Below the pieces are notes generated by a model. The model ran no database searches, was not told where the DNA came from, and saw nothing but the letters and a program-made list of their open reading frames with translations. A program made the translations under genes and the position numbers. A stretch of 64,000 bases of DNA from assembly GCA_018105865.1 (NCBI GenBank), contig CM030870.1:4020620-4084619 (forward strand), in the 5' to 3' direction. Positions 25,501-39,589 of the stretch are shown in pieces (position 1 is the first letter of the stretch; the number at the start of each line of letters is the position of its first letter). The stretch is from Metaphire vulgaris. Lineage: Eukaryota > Annelida > Clitellata > Crassiclitellata > Megascolecidae.

Positions 25501-28500
25501 ACTTTTATGCATTTAGTTGGTAAAAAAAGTTAGTAAAATATAAGGAAAATTTATTAAAACGAATTATACATTTATTGAAGTTTTGTTTAGTTAGTTATCT
25601 GAAAGGAAGAAGCTAAGTTTGAAGTGTTAAAAGGTATTTTAAGGTGTATCTTAATTGTAGCCAATTGATTTAAATTTCTAATTTCTAAAGGAAGACTATC
25701 CCAGAGCCTAGGTCCAGAAAATTCAACAGTAAATAATCTCGTATTAGTTGAAGCATATTTGAGATTGATATTTTCCTTGTTTCTGGGATTAAGATCACAT
25801 TTATTATTTATTATTTCAAAACATTTATTTGCATAGAAAATAGGTGGTAACAGATTTAAGTCGATATTTGAAGATAAATAAAGCAGATTGTTGTTTATGT
25901 AAATTCTCAATTTTTAGAATGTTAATTTGATTGCTTGTCATGTTGGAAACTTTTTATTGGTATATTCTGTGGTATTTTATTGAAGAATAATTAGGTGCTT
26001 TGACGCTCGATTGATAATTAATCAACCTCAGTTTTGGCAATGTCTATCTGCTTTTCAAAAATATTATAGATATTTAATTGCCAGGAGAGTATTGCCATGG
26101 AAAAAGACGCCTTTTCAAACAGAAGAGAACTACTCTCCCTATTGCTGTTCAACATACCGAAAGAGGGACTCATGAAAGAAAAGACTACGAGAAAATAGGA
26201 GATGTCGTAGTTTTGATTGGAAAAAAATAAAGGATATGAAATCTGATGCTGATCAGGAAATTATGCAATTACCAGCGATGTATTGTAGAGGTTGATTAGC
26301 TCTCTAAAAGCAACATCAAAAGAATGCGGAACAAAAAACAACATGAAGAAGACATATGAAAACCCGCAGACACAGTGGGAAATAGATAGTTCTACGTAAA
26401 TAGTAAATTAACGCACGACAATTTATTGACTTAAAACTAACCAATGCAAGTGAACGAATTTATATGCGATGACATCAAATGATCACTGCCTCATTAGTCT
26501 TCAGAACCAATGAAAACTTGCCTGGTTTAATTATTGTGTAATGCAATCTAAATCCTGGCTTTGAATAGTTTCCACCGGAGGAAAACTCCAATGCATATTG
26601 GTTGCAACGTTTAAATTTTGCACTGAAAGATTGGCTTCCACAGAATTGTTTGTTGAGATATTGACTTGTAAACGGCGCTTCTCTGGAATCACGAGATGAA
26701 CAAGTAATCTGTAATCACAAATACAGGCTTTCATCAAGATACTTTGTGAGGCATTTATAGTGGCATCCATTTTTGGTAAACAGCTAAATACAAGCTTCAC
26801 TTCCTACAACATCTACCATATAAAAGTACAGCGAAACTTGGAATGAATTTTATTTCCAACTCAAACTTGAAAAAAACTTTTAATATACAGGCATAAATAT
26901 AGTGTCTAAGTCAGCGGTTCTCAACCTGTGGGGGTCGAATGACGATTTGCCAGGGGTCGCCTGAAACCTTCGGAAATATGGGATTGTCTCTTTTTTATGC
27001 GCAAAACTTGTAATTGTACAAAATTTTCCCATTGGTAGTTAATAGTTTTTGTTACTATAATTGCCATTCGAGGACAGACATTGGAGACAATTGAATAACA
27101 ATGATTTTGAATATTTTAATTGTCTTAGCATTATTATTTTTTTGGCAGTTTACATTATGAACGAAAGTGATTTTACGGTTGGGGGTCGCCACATCATGGG
27201 GAATTGAATTGAAGGGGTCGCGGCATTATAAAGGTTGAGAACCGCTGGTCTAAGTAGTAGTAACAAGATCATAATAAACCCCAAGTTAAAGAAAATATTT
27301 TAACAAGAAGAAACAAAAAATAATTTTCATCAATAGTATTAGATACAAATTAAAAGTCATATTCCTGTAATATTTATCAATTGTTTGGTTGGGTCGAAAA
27401 AACATTACAAAAGAGAACGAAACCGCCGCAAGAAGGTATTTTACAGTAGTGACTAGTAATAAGAATCAGATGAAACATACCCGAAACCAATCACTTATAC
27501 ATCGAGTGGCCCACTGATAGTTGTGATAATATCCTTGAGCGTATCCGACGTCGAATGAAAGGAGTCGGAGTGAAAGTGAATTGTTGCTTCCAACTTCGAT
27601 GTAATAAGTGCAGTTTATTCGATGCGGATACGGCCCAGGATATCCCGGAGATGTAATGAAACCGGTTGAATTAGTGAAAACTGTGTTCCCGCATTCTTCA
27701 CCTGAGAGAACCATCCCCAATCCGAAACAAATTTAACGGCGTATCGTCGAATATATTTTTTGTATAATTTAATATTTTATGCCAAAAACACCCCTACTTG
27801 TCATTCTATAAATTAAGATCTTAGAGGCCGCGCAATGAATCCCGTTTGTGTGAAGGTAATAGGAAGGCTGGAAAGGAGACTGGCTTTGCTTTAATATATT
27901 CCAACATGTTCAATTGTTTACATTTGTGACTTGTTGATGGTCATTGTAAATACAGAGAGCACTGGGAATTAGTGACACTTCATAATGAGTAAGGCATAAG
28001 ATGAGGAGTGTGAGGGAAGAGAAAAGGTATGGGAATAGGAAAGAGAGATAATATAGGGAGGGAGAGAGAGGAATGAGAGAGGAGTGGGTATTGGTAAAGA
28101 GAGGGAGAAAGAGAATGGTGGGAAGATGGGTGAAGAAGGGGTTTGGGAATGGGTCAGGGATGGAGGGGAAAGGCAGTGGCATAGCAATATGCTCGGGGCC
28201 CTTGGCGAAAAACGGGCGGGGGCCCTTTCTAGAGACGATCTGACAAGTTTGCGAAAATGTTTACGAAAATGTTGACGACCTTTTTTTCTTGTCGGTCTTT
28301 CGATCTGACAACTTTACAATACAAACTTTGCGAGAAAAAAATTTTGCCTCGGGTCGGGGGGGCCCTTTGAGGTCGGGGGCCCTCGGCATCTGGCCAAGTT
28401 GACCATATAGCTGCTACGCCTCTGGGTAAAGGGAAGTTTTTGTGACGTAGTTTGGGAGGGTAGGAAAAAGAAGGAGAGAGACTGTAGGGAAGAAGATAGA

Positions 28501-31500
28501 GGAATGAGAATAGTTGGGTACGGAAAAGAGAGGGAAAAGCAAGATGGACGGGAGACAAGAAGAAGGAAAGCGACGGAGTAGGGAAGGATTGGAAAAAATA
28601 AGTGGTTATGCGCACAAAGTTAGAAAGTTATCTAGGCTATATTCGCTATCAAACATTGAGAGCAATGTCCAAGTCCAGCAATATTTATATGATGTCGCTC
28701 TCTTAATAATGATGATGACGACGATGATGATGATTATTATGATGATGGTGGTGATGATGATGATGATGACGATGACGAAGATTAAGCTACGCCTATTATT
28801 AAAGTAGCAACGATTATGAAATGACAGCAGGGTTTTGTCCACTGAGAACAGGGTTAGCCACAGAAACCCAGACCCTTTTAACTTTTAACTTTTAACTTTG
28901 ACAATAATAATAATTATTGTCAAATTTTGACCAAGCTAGATAAGACTCGGCAGCGCTGTAGCTGAGGGATCCTCGAACACTAGTGTGACCAGGCTGCTCA
29001 GCACAACTATAAGTCGTACCAATTTTATTTCACGAAACAAAACCCAGCACAATTATATCCTATACAGCATATTATATATTTACATTTGACAAAAGTGATC
29101 ATAGAAAACGGATAGGAGAAATGCTTCAAACATGATAATGAGATACTTTGGTGACTCAATTCCTTTGATCTAGTTGAGAGTACAACATCTTCGAAGCTTT
29201 ACAGCGAATATAGGCAATAATATAGGCAAAATAAAAACAAAATGTATTGCATCATAAACCATTGCCTATCAGCATTTAATAACAGAAAATTGCACCCTCT
29301 ATTCGAAATCTATTAACAAAAACAGCATGGAAGATGAACAATAGCATACTGCATTCAAAGCCTAAAGAATCAACTAATCCTTCAAAAAAATTTTGAAGCC
29401 AACGTTTTTTTTTGTAATTTGTGTATAGGGGCTGTCCATTAATTATGTCAACAATTTTGGGGCAATTTTTGACCCCCTCTCCTTGTCAACAACTGTCAAC
29501 TTTCAGTTACCTCTCCCATAATTACGTCAAAAACTTTTGACCACCCTCCCCCAAGATCAATGACAGGTCCCAATAACAAGGTTATTATTTTTTGCGGTGA
29601 TGACCATTTTCTCCTTTTTTGCTCGTTGAGTGTAAAAATGTGATGGCCATGACTTTTTTGCCATGCTTTTTTCCATTGTAATAAGTAGTATTTCATGAAA
29701 TGTCCTAGTTTTTAATTATTTGTAAAAAGTGAATTGTCGACGTCAACTTCTCTTGAATCCCCCTACCGCTGTCAACAACTGTCAAACTTTTTCAAACCCC
29801 TCCCCCTAAATTGTCGACGCAATTAATGGACAGCCCCGCACAGCACTGTATTCAATCAATCTTTAATATGCACCTTACCTTCTGAGTAAATTTTGTATTG
29901 GATTTTGAACCCGTTGAAGGCGACAGTAGAGTCAGTGCTGAAATATATGAATACTTGTTCGCAGCCTCGTAATAACATTGTGAACGGTCTTTGGTGTCCA
30001 CAAAATCTTCGGTTTTTAAGTTGGTTCACCAAAGTCGGTTCTTCACTAGAACACCTCACCTGAAAATTCCCGCAGAAAGTCGTAAAATAAAAACAATGCC
30101 AAACTGGGCCTATTAAAGAGAATTTATGCTGAACAGTTTCAAAAACATTGCTGCCGACATGAGATGCAGATAAATGGCCAGTGATCACTGTTGAACCCAT
30201 TGGCTATGCGCTATCAGCTTTTAATAACTGAAAATTGCTCCCGCTGTTCGAAATCCATCAATAGAAACAGCATAGATGATGAGAAATAGCATGCTGCATT
30301 CGAAGCCCAAATAATCAGCTACTGCTTCATTAATTTTTTTAAGTCGACTTTTTCTATGCCGTATTGCTAGATTAGGAACACCCACTGGTATTATTGCTAC
30401 CTTTCTTTTAAAAATAAGAATCGTTTTCAATGGTTTGCGTATGCTTAAACTCAAATGGATAACCACTGAACGAAGAGCTACGTGGTATAAAAGATCCAAT
30501 AACGGTGACTTAGCAACTCACTTCCAACCAATCAAGATGGCATTCATAGTCATGGAGTGTTCTCTCATGAATATACCGATGTGTTGCCGGTTGCAGGTCA
30601 AAGAATGAAACTTCAATCATGGCAGATGTATTTCCCCCCGCTTTAATCACATAGGTGCAGTTTATTCCGTTGGGATAATGATCAGGATAGCCAGGAGAAG
30701 TGATTATTCCAGAAGGTCCAACAAAATAGAATTGCCACAATGTACATCTTGAGAATCAAACACACCACTGAAATCAGTGCAATTGTAGCGGTGCAATCAA
30801 AAAGCAAATTTGTGTGTCGGTATTAACCCCTTAACTGGGGAACCCGGATATATCCTTCCATTTTACATTGAGTTACAGTTAAATACACGGTTAAGGGGTT
30901 AATTACCTAATTGGTACTTAAAGAGGAGCTGGCAGTGGTTCCATTTTTGAAGAAAATGAAATCTTTTCGCAGTTTCCATTTTCACATTCTGTCCACATCA
31001 TACTTTCTTATGACAACGACTATTGCTGTCAAAAGCTTGACCACTTGGAGCTGTCAAACATTGTACGAGTGTACGTTGTTTATCAATGAAAAAACGTATC
31101 CGCAGTCGGCACTTTGCTGTCGGATGGCATTAGAATTATATTCTGATAGATTAAAATTTCTAGAAAAATGCTGCTTATCAAATATCGCATACTGTATGCG
31201 TTAAGAGTTCCAAATTAATGAGATTAGATTAAACTATATATATATATATATATGAATATATATGAATATATATGAATATATATATATGAATTGCAAGTCA
31301 GGAACCAGTGGTCCTCCATGTCATGGACAATTTTCAAGATTCTCTTTGCCTCACTTTTACTGATAGCATTTTGCTGCCCTGCTAACCACGAAAACAAATT
31401 CCAAAAATCATTTTCTCCAAAATTATCCTAAAACGGTGGTTTTTACATCTATGATAAATTTCGTTTTAACTCTCAAGTTGAGAGGCGGCGTGAACGAATG

Positions 31501-34500
31501 CTTCTGATGTCTAAGACATTGCAGTGGTTTTATCCATCTAGGCTATTATGACGTTCATAAAATATAGACCTAAACAAATTCACTGTCCATCTCTCTTATC
31601 TTGTCAATTCCAAAGTTGCAAAGTGGCGTTAAAAATGCATCTGGTGTCTGAACAAATAGAATGTCTTCAAAATTCTACTTAAAAGAGAATCACTGTCGTC
31701 GGCAGGTGTAAGTATCTGAATTGAACAATAGTCAGAATACATTGCTTGATATTTAAGAAGATGAGTCCAAGTGCTTTGAAAAATATACGTCAGTGTATCT
31801 GTAATCTTGCATTACAGCTGTAATGTCTACAAATGCTGATAAGCGACTTAATTACTTTAAGAAATTAGTGAACGAAATAACCTGAATTATTTGCATCTTG
31901 TATTTGATAGTGAATGTTGAATCCTGGCATTCTACGGTAGCCACTGTCTCCAGTGATGAATTCCAGTCTCAGAGCCTGACAGCCGAAAATCTCTATTTTT
32001 GCAGTTCTGTTGCCGCATAACGCTCTATTGAGATACTTGTTATTACTTGTTATTTGACTTCCGTTGAATAAACAACGAATCTGAAATCATTCAAATTTGA
32101 AAATTCGCATAAGTGCTTCGCAATCAACAGCTATGCAAAAGCAAAAATGATTTTGCTGAATCAAACATTTATTCGAAATACTGAATAGGCACATAAAGTG
32201 GTTTCATTGGATGAGTTTGTTTAACGAATATGACTCCGCTATAGTCAGTGACAAGCCTTCATGAGAAAAGAGGAGCTAAACGCCCATCGTTTTTGACGGA
32301 AGAGTGTTTGAATAAACACAACTACTGAGGCCTATCTCCAAGTAAAAGAAAAGTGCGGGTAAAATACTTGGAATATTTTTATTATTTTTTAAAACTATAG
32401 TGTTCCTTCATAATTCTAGTGGTCGGCATTATTGCGGAGATGTACAGCTACTTACGGTCAATTGGTCACTATAACAGATGTCATGTCGGTACACTGAGAG
32501 AGAGCGCTCTTCGCCGAATCTGGAATCGGCGTTGTGGTAGTGACTGTAATAGCTGGGTATCACCGGAGTATCTCGGCTTGTGCCAGGCAGGCTGAAAGTC
32601 AGAGACTGGAGAGTAATGAAGTTCTCATCTCCGACTTCGATATAGTAGGAGCAGTTTAAGCCCTTTTCATACGGAAGAGGAAAGAGCGGAGACATTATGT
32701 TGCCCGTCGAGCCGTCATGCGAAACATTACCACACTCGGTATCTAAATAATCAATTTTACTGACAGTTATAATATTGTAACCGATCGAGATATCTTATTC
32801 ATAGCGAATGAATCGATCTCCTAAACAGTTGACATGAGTGAATGCAATGGTTTGGAACGTATGGTGTGGATTAGCCTGCAGCTGCCCTAGTTCCTCTTTT
32901 CATTCTTTCGATTAACCTGTTCCAATTTGACTTGCCTTGGTACACCACAGTGTTTAATCTAGGCCGTTTCCGGGGGGAAAATTGCCCTTTCCCCCGGAAA
33001 TTTCTAATTCCTCCCCCCGGAAATTTTGGCATACTACATGGACTAACAGCTACCCCTAGCAGAATTCACCCCCCAGAAATTTCAAATTGTCCCCCGGATT
33101 TGTCAGTTTCCCCCCTCCCCCCGGAGCCCAGGAGTCTAGATTAAACGCTGGTACACCATCGGCTGATACCTATCGTTACCTATAATAGCGTGCTGTATGT
33201 TGATATAATTAATTATAGCAGCGCGATAAAGCATACAGTAATTGCGTGATACTTTGGATTTTACATAGATTTGGCACTCGTGAATAAGCTGGTGCATTGC
33301 GCCAAACTTTCGGGCAGCGCAATATAAATTTTGTCTTTACTTACTTACTTACTTACTTATGCTCTGCACTCCTAGTTCCAACGAGCCCGATACAGACACG
33401 ACAAAACTATTATTGGCGATAAAATATTCTGCTTGATAGATTATTCGAAGATTATTTATGTAATTTAGGTTGAAAGGAAACGAACTTTTAATCTTGAACA
33501 ACATATAGCGATATTCTCCCGGATAGTAAGCACTTGACTGTATGGACAACACAATGGAATCACAGCGGAAGATGCTGAATTCAGTTATTGCCCTTGGTAA
33601 GCCACGTCCGCCAAACGTCAGAGACCTTGTTCCGTTTATTTCTGCAGAAGAGTCATCGGAAGAACAAAGAATCTGCCATAAACGAAAACGTCCCTCGTCT
33701 TATAAAACAACTGACCATTTAAATCCCGTTGCATTACTAATATGGAACTAAAGTAGTGTGCGTGCGTGCGTGTGTGTGCATGTGTGATTGTGCTTGTCTC
33801 ATATCGTAATCAGAACTAAGGGTTTGGTGACATTTAATCACGCGACACTTAATCACGTGGACACTTAATCACGCCATACTTAATCACGTGGACACTTAAT
33901 CACGCGACACTTAATCACGTGGACACTTAATCACGCCATACTTAATCACGTGGACACTTAATCACGCCATACTTAATCACGTGGACACTTAATCACGCGA
34001 CACTTAATCACGTGGACACTTAATCACGCGACACTTTATCACGCGACAGTTAATCACGTGAAAGTTAATCACATTAACATATAATATTATTATTGTTCCA
34101 GGACAATTTCTATAGCGCTGTAACATAGTGCAATACCAAAATCAAAAGCGCTTTAAAAACGCTGACATGCCAATGAAGGCCCGAAGGTGGTGATGTTAAA
34201 ACCCTCTCGAATGATAGAAAGGACTCGCTGCCGTGTAGAAATCCGGTGCTAAGTTCTTTAGAAGCAGTCCTTTGCAAGACAATTGTAGCCACATTGACAG
34301 GTCAACGAGGAACGGAAGATGACGTTAGGGTGCCGCGAGTTGGTAGCGGGAGTTCTCCGAACGGTAACATCCGACGGTGAAATCCAATAAGCGGTCTTCC
34401 GTGAGAATAGTTCCTCGCCGAAATCGGAAAATCCGACGAAGATGGAAGTTCCGGCGAAGTCCGGAACGACAGTCACACGCAGTCTCGTTGAAATTCGCGG

Positions 34501-37500
34501 CGGCCATATTGGTCGACATTGGCGGACTCCTCAACGGCGGCGGCGACCGACCTCCAGAACGACGCGGAAAAGTGCAGGACGGCAAGAATCTCTTCGAAAA
34601 ACCGAAGAGTAGACCGCAGTCCTCGCAATTGGCGCAAAATTCAAGCGCCTAATTTCGGTATATTCCGAAAACGGCGGCGAATCGGTGGCACACACAAACG
34701 CGTGCTGGCCGCCATGACGCGCCAAAACCGGAAGTATAATATATGTATACAATATACATATGTAGAAGATTTGGTCACTCCCGTCGGTTACAGTAACATG
34801 GTACCATCAACTTCCATTTAGTTGGATTATACTGTTATTATTTGAATTTGGCCGACTGTTAGTTTGTTTATGTGACATTAGGCTATGTATATCTTCCCGA
34901 CCCGCCTTTAGTTACTTTGCAAAGTACGGCGCCCAGCTCCTTTAATCCGTTGAGTCTGTATCTTTAACACGCTGGGGGGCGTCAATTGACTTCCTTATTT
35001 TGGCACTGCAGAGCGGTGAGGGCGTCACATAACGTCCTCTGTTCAATGCATCTTAAGCCAGGGAGGTCGCATAACGGCCACGCCTGGCAAAGAACCTGCA
35101 GCGCCGTCAACTTGTTAAACAAAGAAAGGGGTGTTCTCACTCCATCCTTAAGTGTTAACCTCTTCGACGGAGATATACTGTACAGTATGCCTCAACTGAC
35201 CGCAAAACAAAAAACTACGCGAAAATATCGAGAACTTATTTAAATATATCTGTAAAATTGGAAAATGTCGCTTAGAAGGTTAGGGCCTACATACCGAGGT
35301 GATTAACTGTCGCGTGATTAACTGTCGCGTGATTAAGTGTCGGTGATTAACTGTCGCGTGATTAACTGTCGCGTGATTAAATGTCGGTGATTAAGTGTCG
35401 CGTGATTAAGTGTCCACGTGATTAACTGTCGCGTGATTAAGTGTCGCGTGATTAAGTGTCCACGTGATTAAGTGTCGGTGATTAAGTGTCGCGTGATTAA
35501 GCGTCCACGTGATTAAGTGTCGGTGATTAAGTGTCGGTGATTAAGTGTCGCGTGATTGAATGTCCGTACACCGAACTAAGACTGAAACTTCCAATAGAGC
35601 TTTCTCTGTAGGAGACCCGACGCGGTGACTATTTCTTCGTATGCTAATTGATTCCTTTCTTTTCATTGTTCGATCTGTGTCTGATAGACCTATTAAATAA
35701 TATTGAATGATTGATCATGCTGAAATGTAATACAAATGAACTAACTATATTTTGTCTCACCGTAAGATTGACTGCGCGGTAGTCGATGCTGTAGCCAAAT
35801 GCATTCGACAAAGGCGCGAAGTCAAATGAGATAGAGCCTTTACTGAAGAACTTTAGACTTATATTATATACACAGTTGATAGAGGCTAAAAGCACGCCAA
35901 TTTGAGCAGGAAGACCGATTCTTCCAGACAAGGTTGAGTATGATGAGCCACATGGAATTTCTATGTAACAAAAATCAGCATAATTATAATCAGGGCTTTT
36001 TTCAGTGGGAACGCATGGGAACGGCGTTCCCACACCTTTTTTGCCAGATTGTATAATATAATTATGGATACGTAATAATGCGTTTGGGAACGTACAGGTA
36101 CAGCGTTTCCACACCCGTTTTTGTTGAAGAGTAAAAGAGGATGAGTTCCCAAACCTTTTTTCCTAGAAAAAAGCCCTGATTATAATTAAATTCAACGTCC
36201 ACAAAATCAAAATGCGGGTAGTTCAGGATTTGTCTTAATGTCTTAATACCACCTACGTCGCTGATTGCCCAGGCCGGAGATAAGCGCCGGAACCCAACGT
36301 TCGGACTCGAGTACGGGACCTACCTACCTTTGTATCTGTAGGACACAGAACAACATCTTAGACCAGTATTTTTGCTATCAAATATACCTAGGACAAAGAC
36401 TGAAATTGACAAAAGCATTTGGTTTTGCAAATTGCAGGCCAACAATTCTGGAACTTTCTTACTCCATCGGTCGGATCTTTCAACAAACTGAGTACTTCAG
36501 ATGTGGGCGTAAAACACATTTTTACACACCGAATTTGCTTCCATATTTTGACCACATGTTTCGCACTACCTGAACTCTGGAAGTACCCTGATCCTTGTAA
36601 GACAGACTTCAATTAGCATCGAGGTCTAGACCCTACTTTTCGCTAATAGAACACCATCAATAAAAGTGCATATTAAAAATAGTAATTCAATCATTGTCAT
36701 TTACAGTGCCAATTTTATGACAAGACAAAGGAGAAATAGTTAAGTTACTTGGGAAGTCTTCTGCAGAATCTTTTATCTCTATCAAAAGAATAACACAGCG
36801 TTAATATTTAGCATCTCATTGAACATTTCAAAAGTATAAACTTTTCACATTGGATTGCTTGACTATCACTGTCATGCAGGCTGAAATGTGTGTCTAAATT
36901 GCTATTCAATCATTAATCCACGTCATGTTATGTTCGAACTAGCTTGATCTGCCTTCGTTTAAGCACTTGGATCACGTGGGCGCAGTAAAGTGGTCGTAGG
37001 ATTATATAGTCAAAAAATCGAAGAGTAGCGGATTCAAATCTGACCACAGACACTGAGTAGAGGCCTTGTACAAGTCGCTCACCTTGACTTGCTCCGCACC
37101 TAATGTACAATTCTTCGCTCTATGTTAATAAATAAAATAATACTGTATATATTACTATTATGGCCTATATCCAGCTAAAATGTGTGCATAGTGGTAGAAT
37201 ATTGCACAATGGCGTGTTTAACCTCTGACGAAGTCGATTAATAAAATGTTGCGTTCAGAACGTCTATGCGCCACTTCTTCCAAACACTTAATTTTCATTA
37301 AAAAATACTCACAAAACGGGCGATGCTCTAAGACAATGGACACATTTATAAATTATAATATAACTTGATAATAATGCAACGAGTTGCATTCACTCAGATA
37401 AGTTTTATATAAGTAGTGCTAGTTCATATTTGCTCAAAGTAAAATAATATAACTCATGTTGCGAAATTTTTGGTACCAATATCACAAATAAGTATATGCC

Positions 37501-39498
37501 TATTTGTTCAATCAATTTTTTCCAAGTCAAAACTCACCGCCATTATAAACAGTATAATTTAGCCTGAATCCAGCTGTGTTGGTATAGTATCCCGATGAAA
37601 AGGCTATTAATAAAGCGGAACAGTTGAAAAAGTGCATGACTGACGGCCATCTCAGCTGGCTACAGTATCTCCATCCTGAATACGGATTCCATTTTGATGA
37701 ATTCAGGCAAAGAATCTGTAAACGAACAGAAACTACATTCCACTAATTCAGTATTTCTTCTGGTTATCACGTTCATTTGTGTAGTCTATCTCATGAACTA
37801 ATCCTCCATTTCAAGTCTTTTAATGCAGTGGCTATTCTAGCCACCTAGACTCTGAGGGAATTTAAAACTTTTTGGGGGGTAAAAACCATTGGGGAGTTCA
37901 TAGTACTTGCCAAAATGTCAAAATTTTGGGAGGAATTCAAACTTTAGGAGGGAATCCCCAGGAAGGCCTAGAATAAACACTGTTTTAAAATAACATTTCA
38001 ATCAAAAACACAAGAGTCTAAAGCAACACATATGAATTCAGAGTTTAGGCCAGTTTTAAGCACATAGATTGCAATTTCAATTACTAATTGACTTACAGTT
38101 ATTTTGTCGTGGCAGTATCGATAATCTGGATATTGGTATTGAGATCTGTCAAAGGCAATTGAAATAGTTCTATTATTTCCACCAGCAATGGTGTAGTTGC
38201 ACTTTGTGTTGGGATGATAGGAACGGTAAATGTATGGAAAAGAGATTGATCCTTTCGATTCAGATAATGACCTCTCTCCGCATATTGTATCTATCAAAAC
38301 ACACAATTACCTCTTTAGAAAGAGAGAAAAAATTATCACGAATCTCTTTGCGAAGGTCTAGAAAGTGAAGACTAACAGATTTGACAGCAAGTTTAATTAT
38401 TTACAAATGAAAGGGAACATATTTTCAAACTCGCGCAACAAATAATCAAATTACACTGGAAAGTAACCCCCAAGTTATTTGCAAACGAAGGCGTTGAGAC
38501 TTTCAGCTGAGATATCAGTTGATTATTATTATTATTATCAGTTCACTATAGGCCTAATGACTTAGACATTGCAAAAGATAACCAAGTCCTTTAGTTGGTC
38601 GTCTCGACGAATAAACTTGTCGATGTTGACGAAATCGCCATGTTGACAAATAGTCATGTTAGCGAAATGTACTTCTCTCAATTCTCAGTGTTGTAATAAA
38701 TACTTGACTGAAATGTTGATGCATCCCCCACCGGCGTTCCGGATTATCTTTTTTGCTTGTCAAGCTATTTTTCGTCAATCATTGCTTGTCAATCATTTTC
38801 CGTGAAAAATACTGCGAATGACCCTCTTCTTGCAAGGTTTATTAACATTTAGTGGGCAAAACACTAACAATGACCTTTTCCTCTTCTTTCTTTCGTTTTT
38901 TCTTCTTCACTTTTTATTCCCCACCAACTTCCTATGCATTTTTTCATCCCCCACCAAGAATTTCTGGAACTGCCACTGATCCCTTTTGCAGTTGTTGCAG
39001 TTTTAATGCCTCTATAAAAAATGATGTAGGTGTGGTTGTTGGAGAAATCTAATTTTTAAACTAAATACTGAAAGTGACATTTATTTTTATTTGTATTTGG
39101 CTGTGGTCATATTGTCAATAGATAATTTGCAGGTAATTTTGAATAGTTTGCCAGCGCAATTGCTGCGATATCTCTCTTTAGTTTCAACTTACATTTAATA
39201 GTGCTTTGTGGCTGTTGGAATTTTTCAGAAATTAAGAGTTAGAAGTTACTGGTATGAGACCTATCCTGGTGCACCAAAGTGTGCGATGTAATGTCCAAAA
39301 CGTACTGGAGCCCACCTACGAGCATCTATTGATTTCAAAAATTTTAAATTTTCCGGAGTTATACCCCGGACCTCAGGCTTTTTCCATGAATTTGCGGGGA
39401 GGGGGGAGTGTTGAAGTTTTGCAGTGTCCAGTGTCTAGTGTTGCAGTGTTGCAGTGTTGCAGTGTCCAGTGTCGAGTCTTATACGGCTAGTTTTTTGT

Positions 39499-39589
<91 letters not shown>

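Noticed and set aside
28514..28842. Poly-Met and poly-Ile frames
   Set aside because: Translations of a GAT/ATG microsatellite.
30911..31204. 97-codon plus-strand frame
   Set aside because: No motif, start without context and no splice partners; compatible with chance in an intron.
33821..34075. Regularly spaced repeats resembling a CRISPR array
   Set aside because: The units are head-to-tail 15-17-bp repeats with no unique spacers, mirrored at 35296-35572, in a eukaryotic intron; they are arms of a foldback element.
34325..34821. Overlapping frames of 73-100 codons on both strands
   Set aside because: Arg-rich translations of a CpG-rich block within a transposon, with no domain motif.
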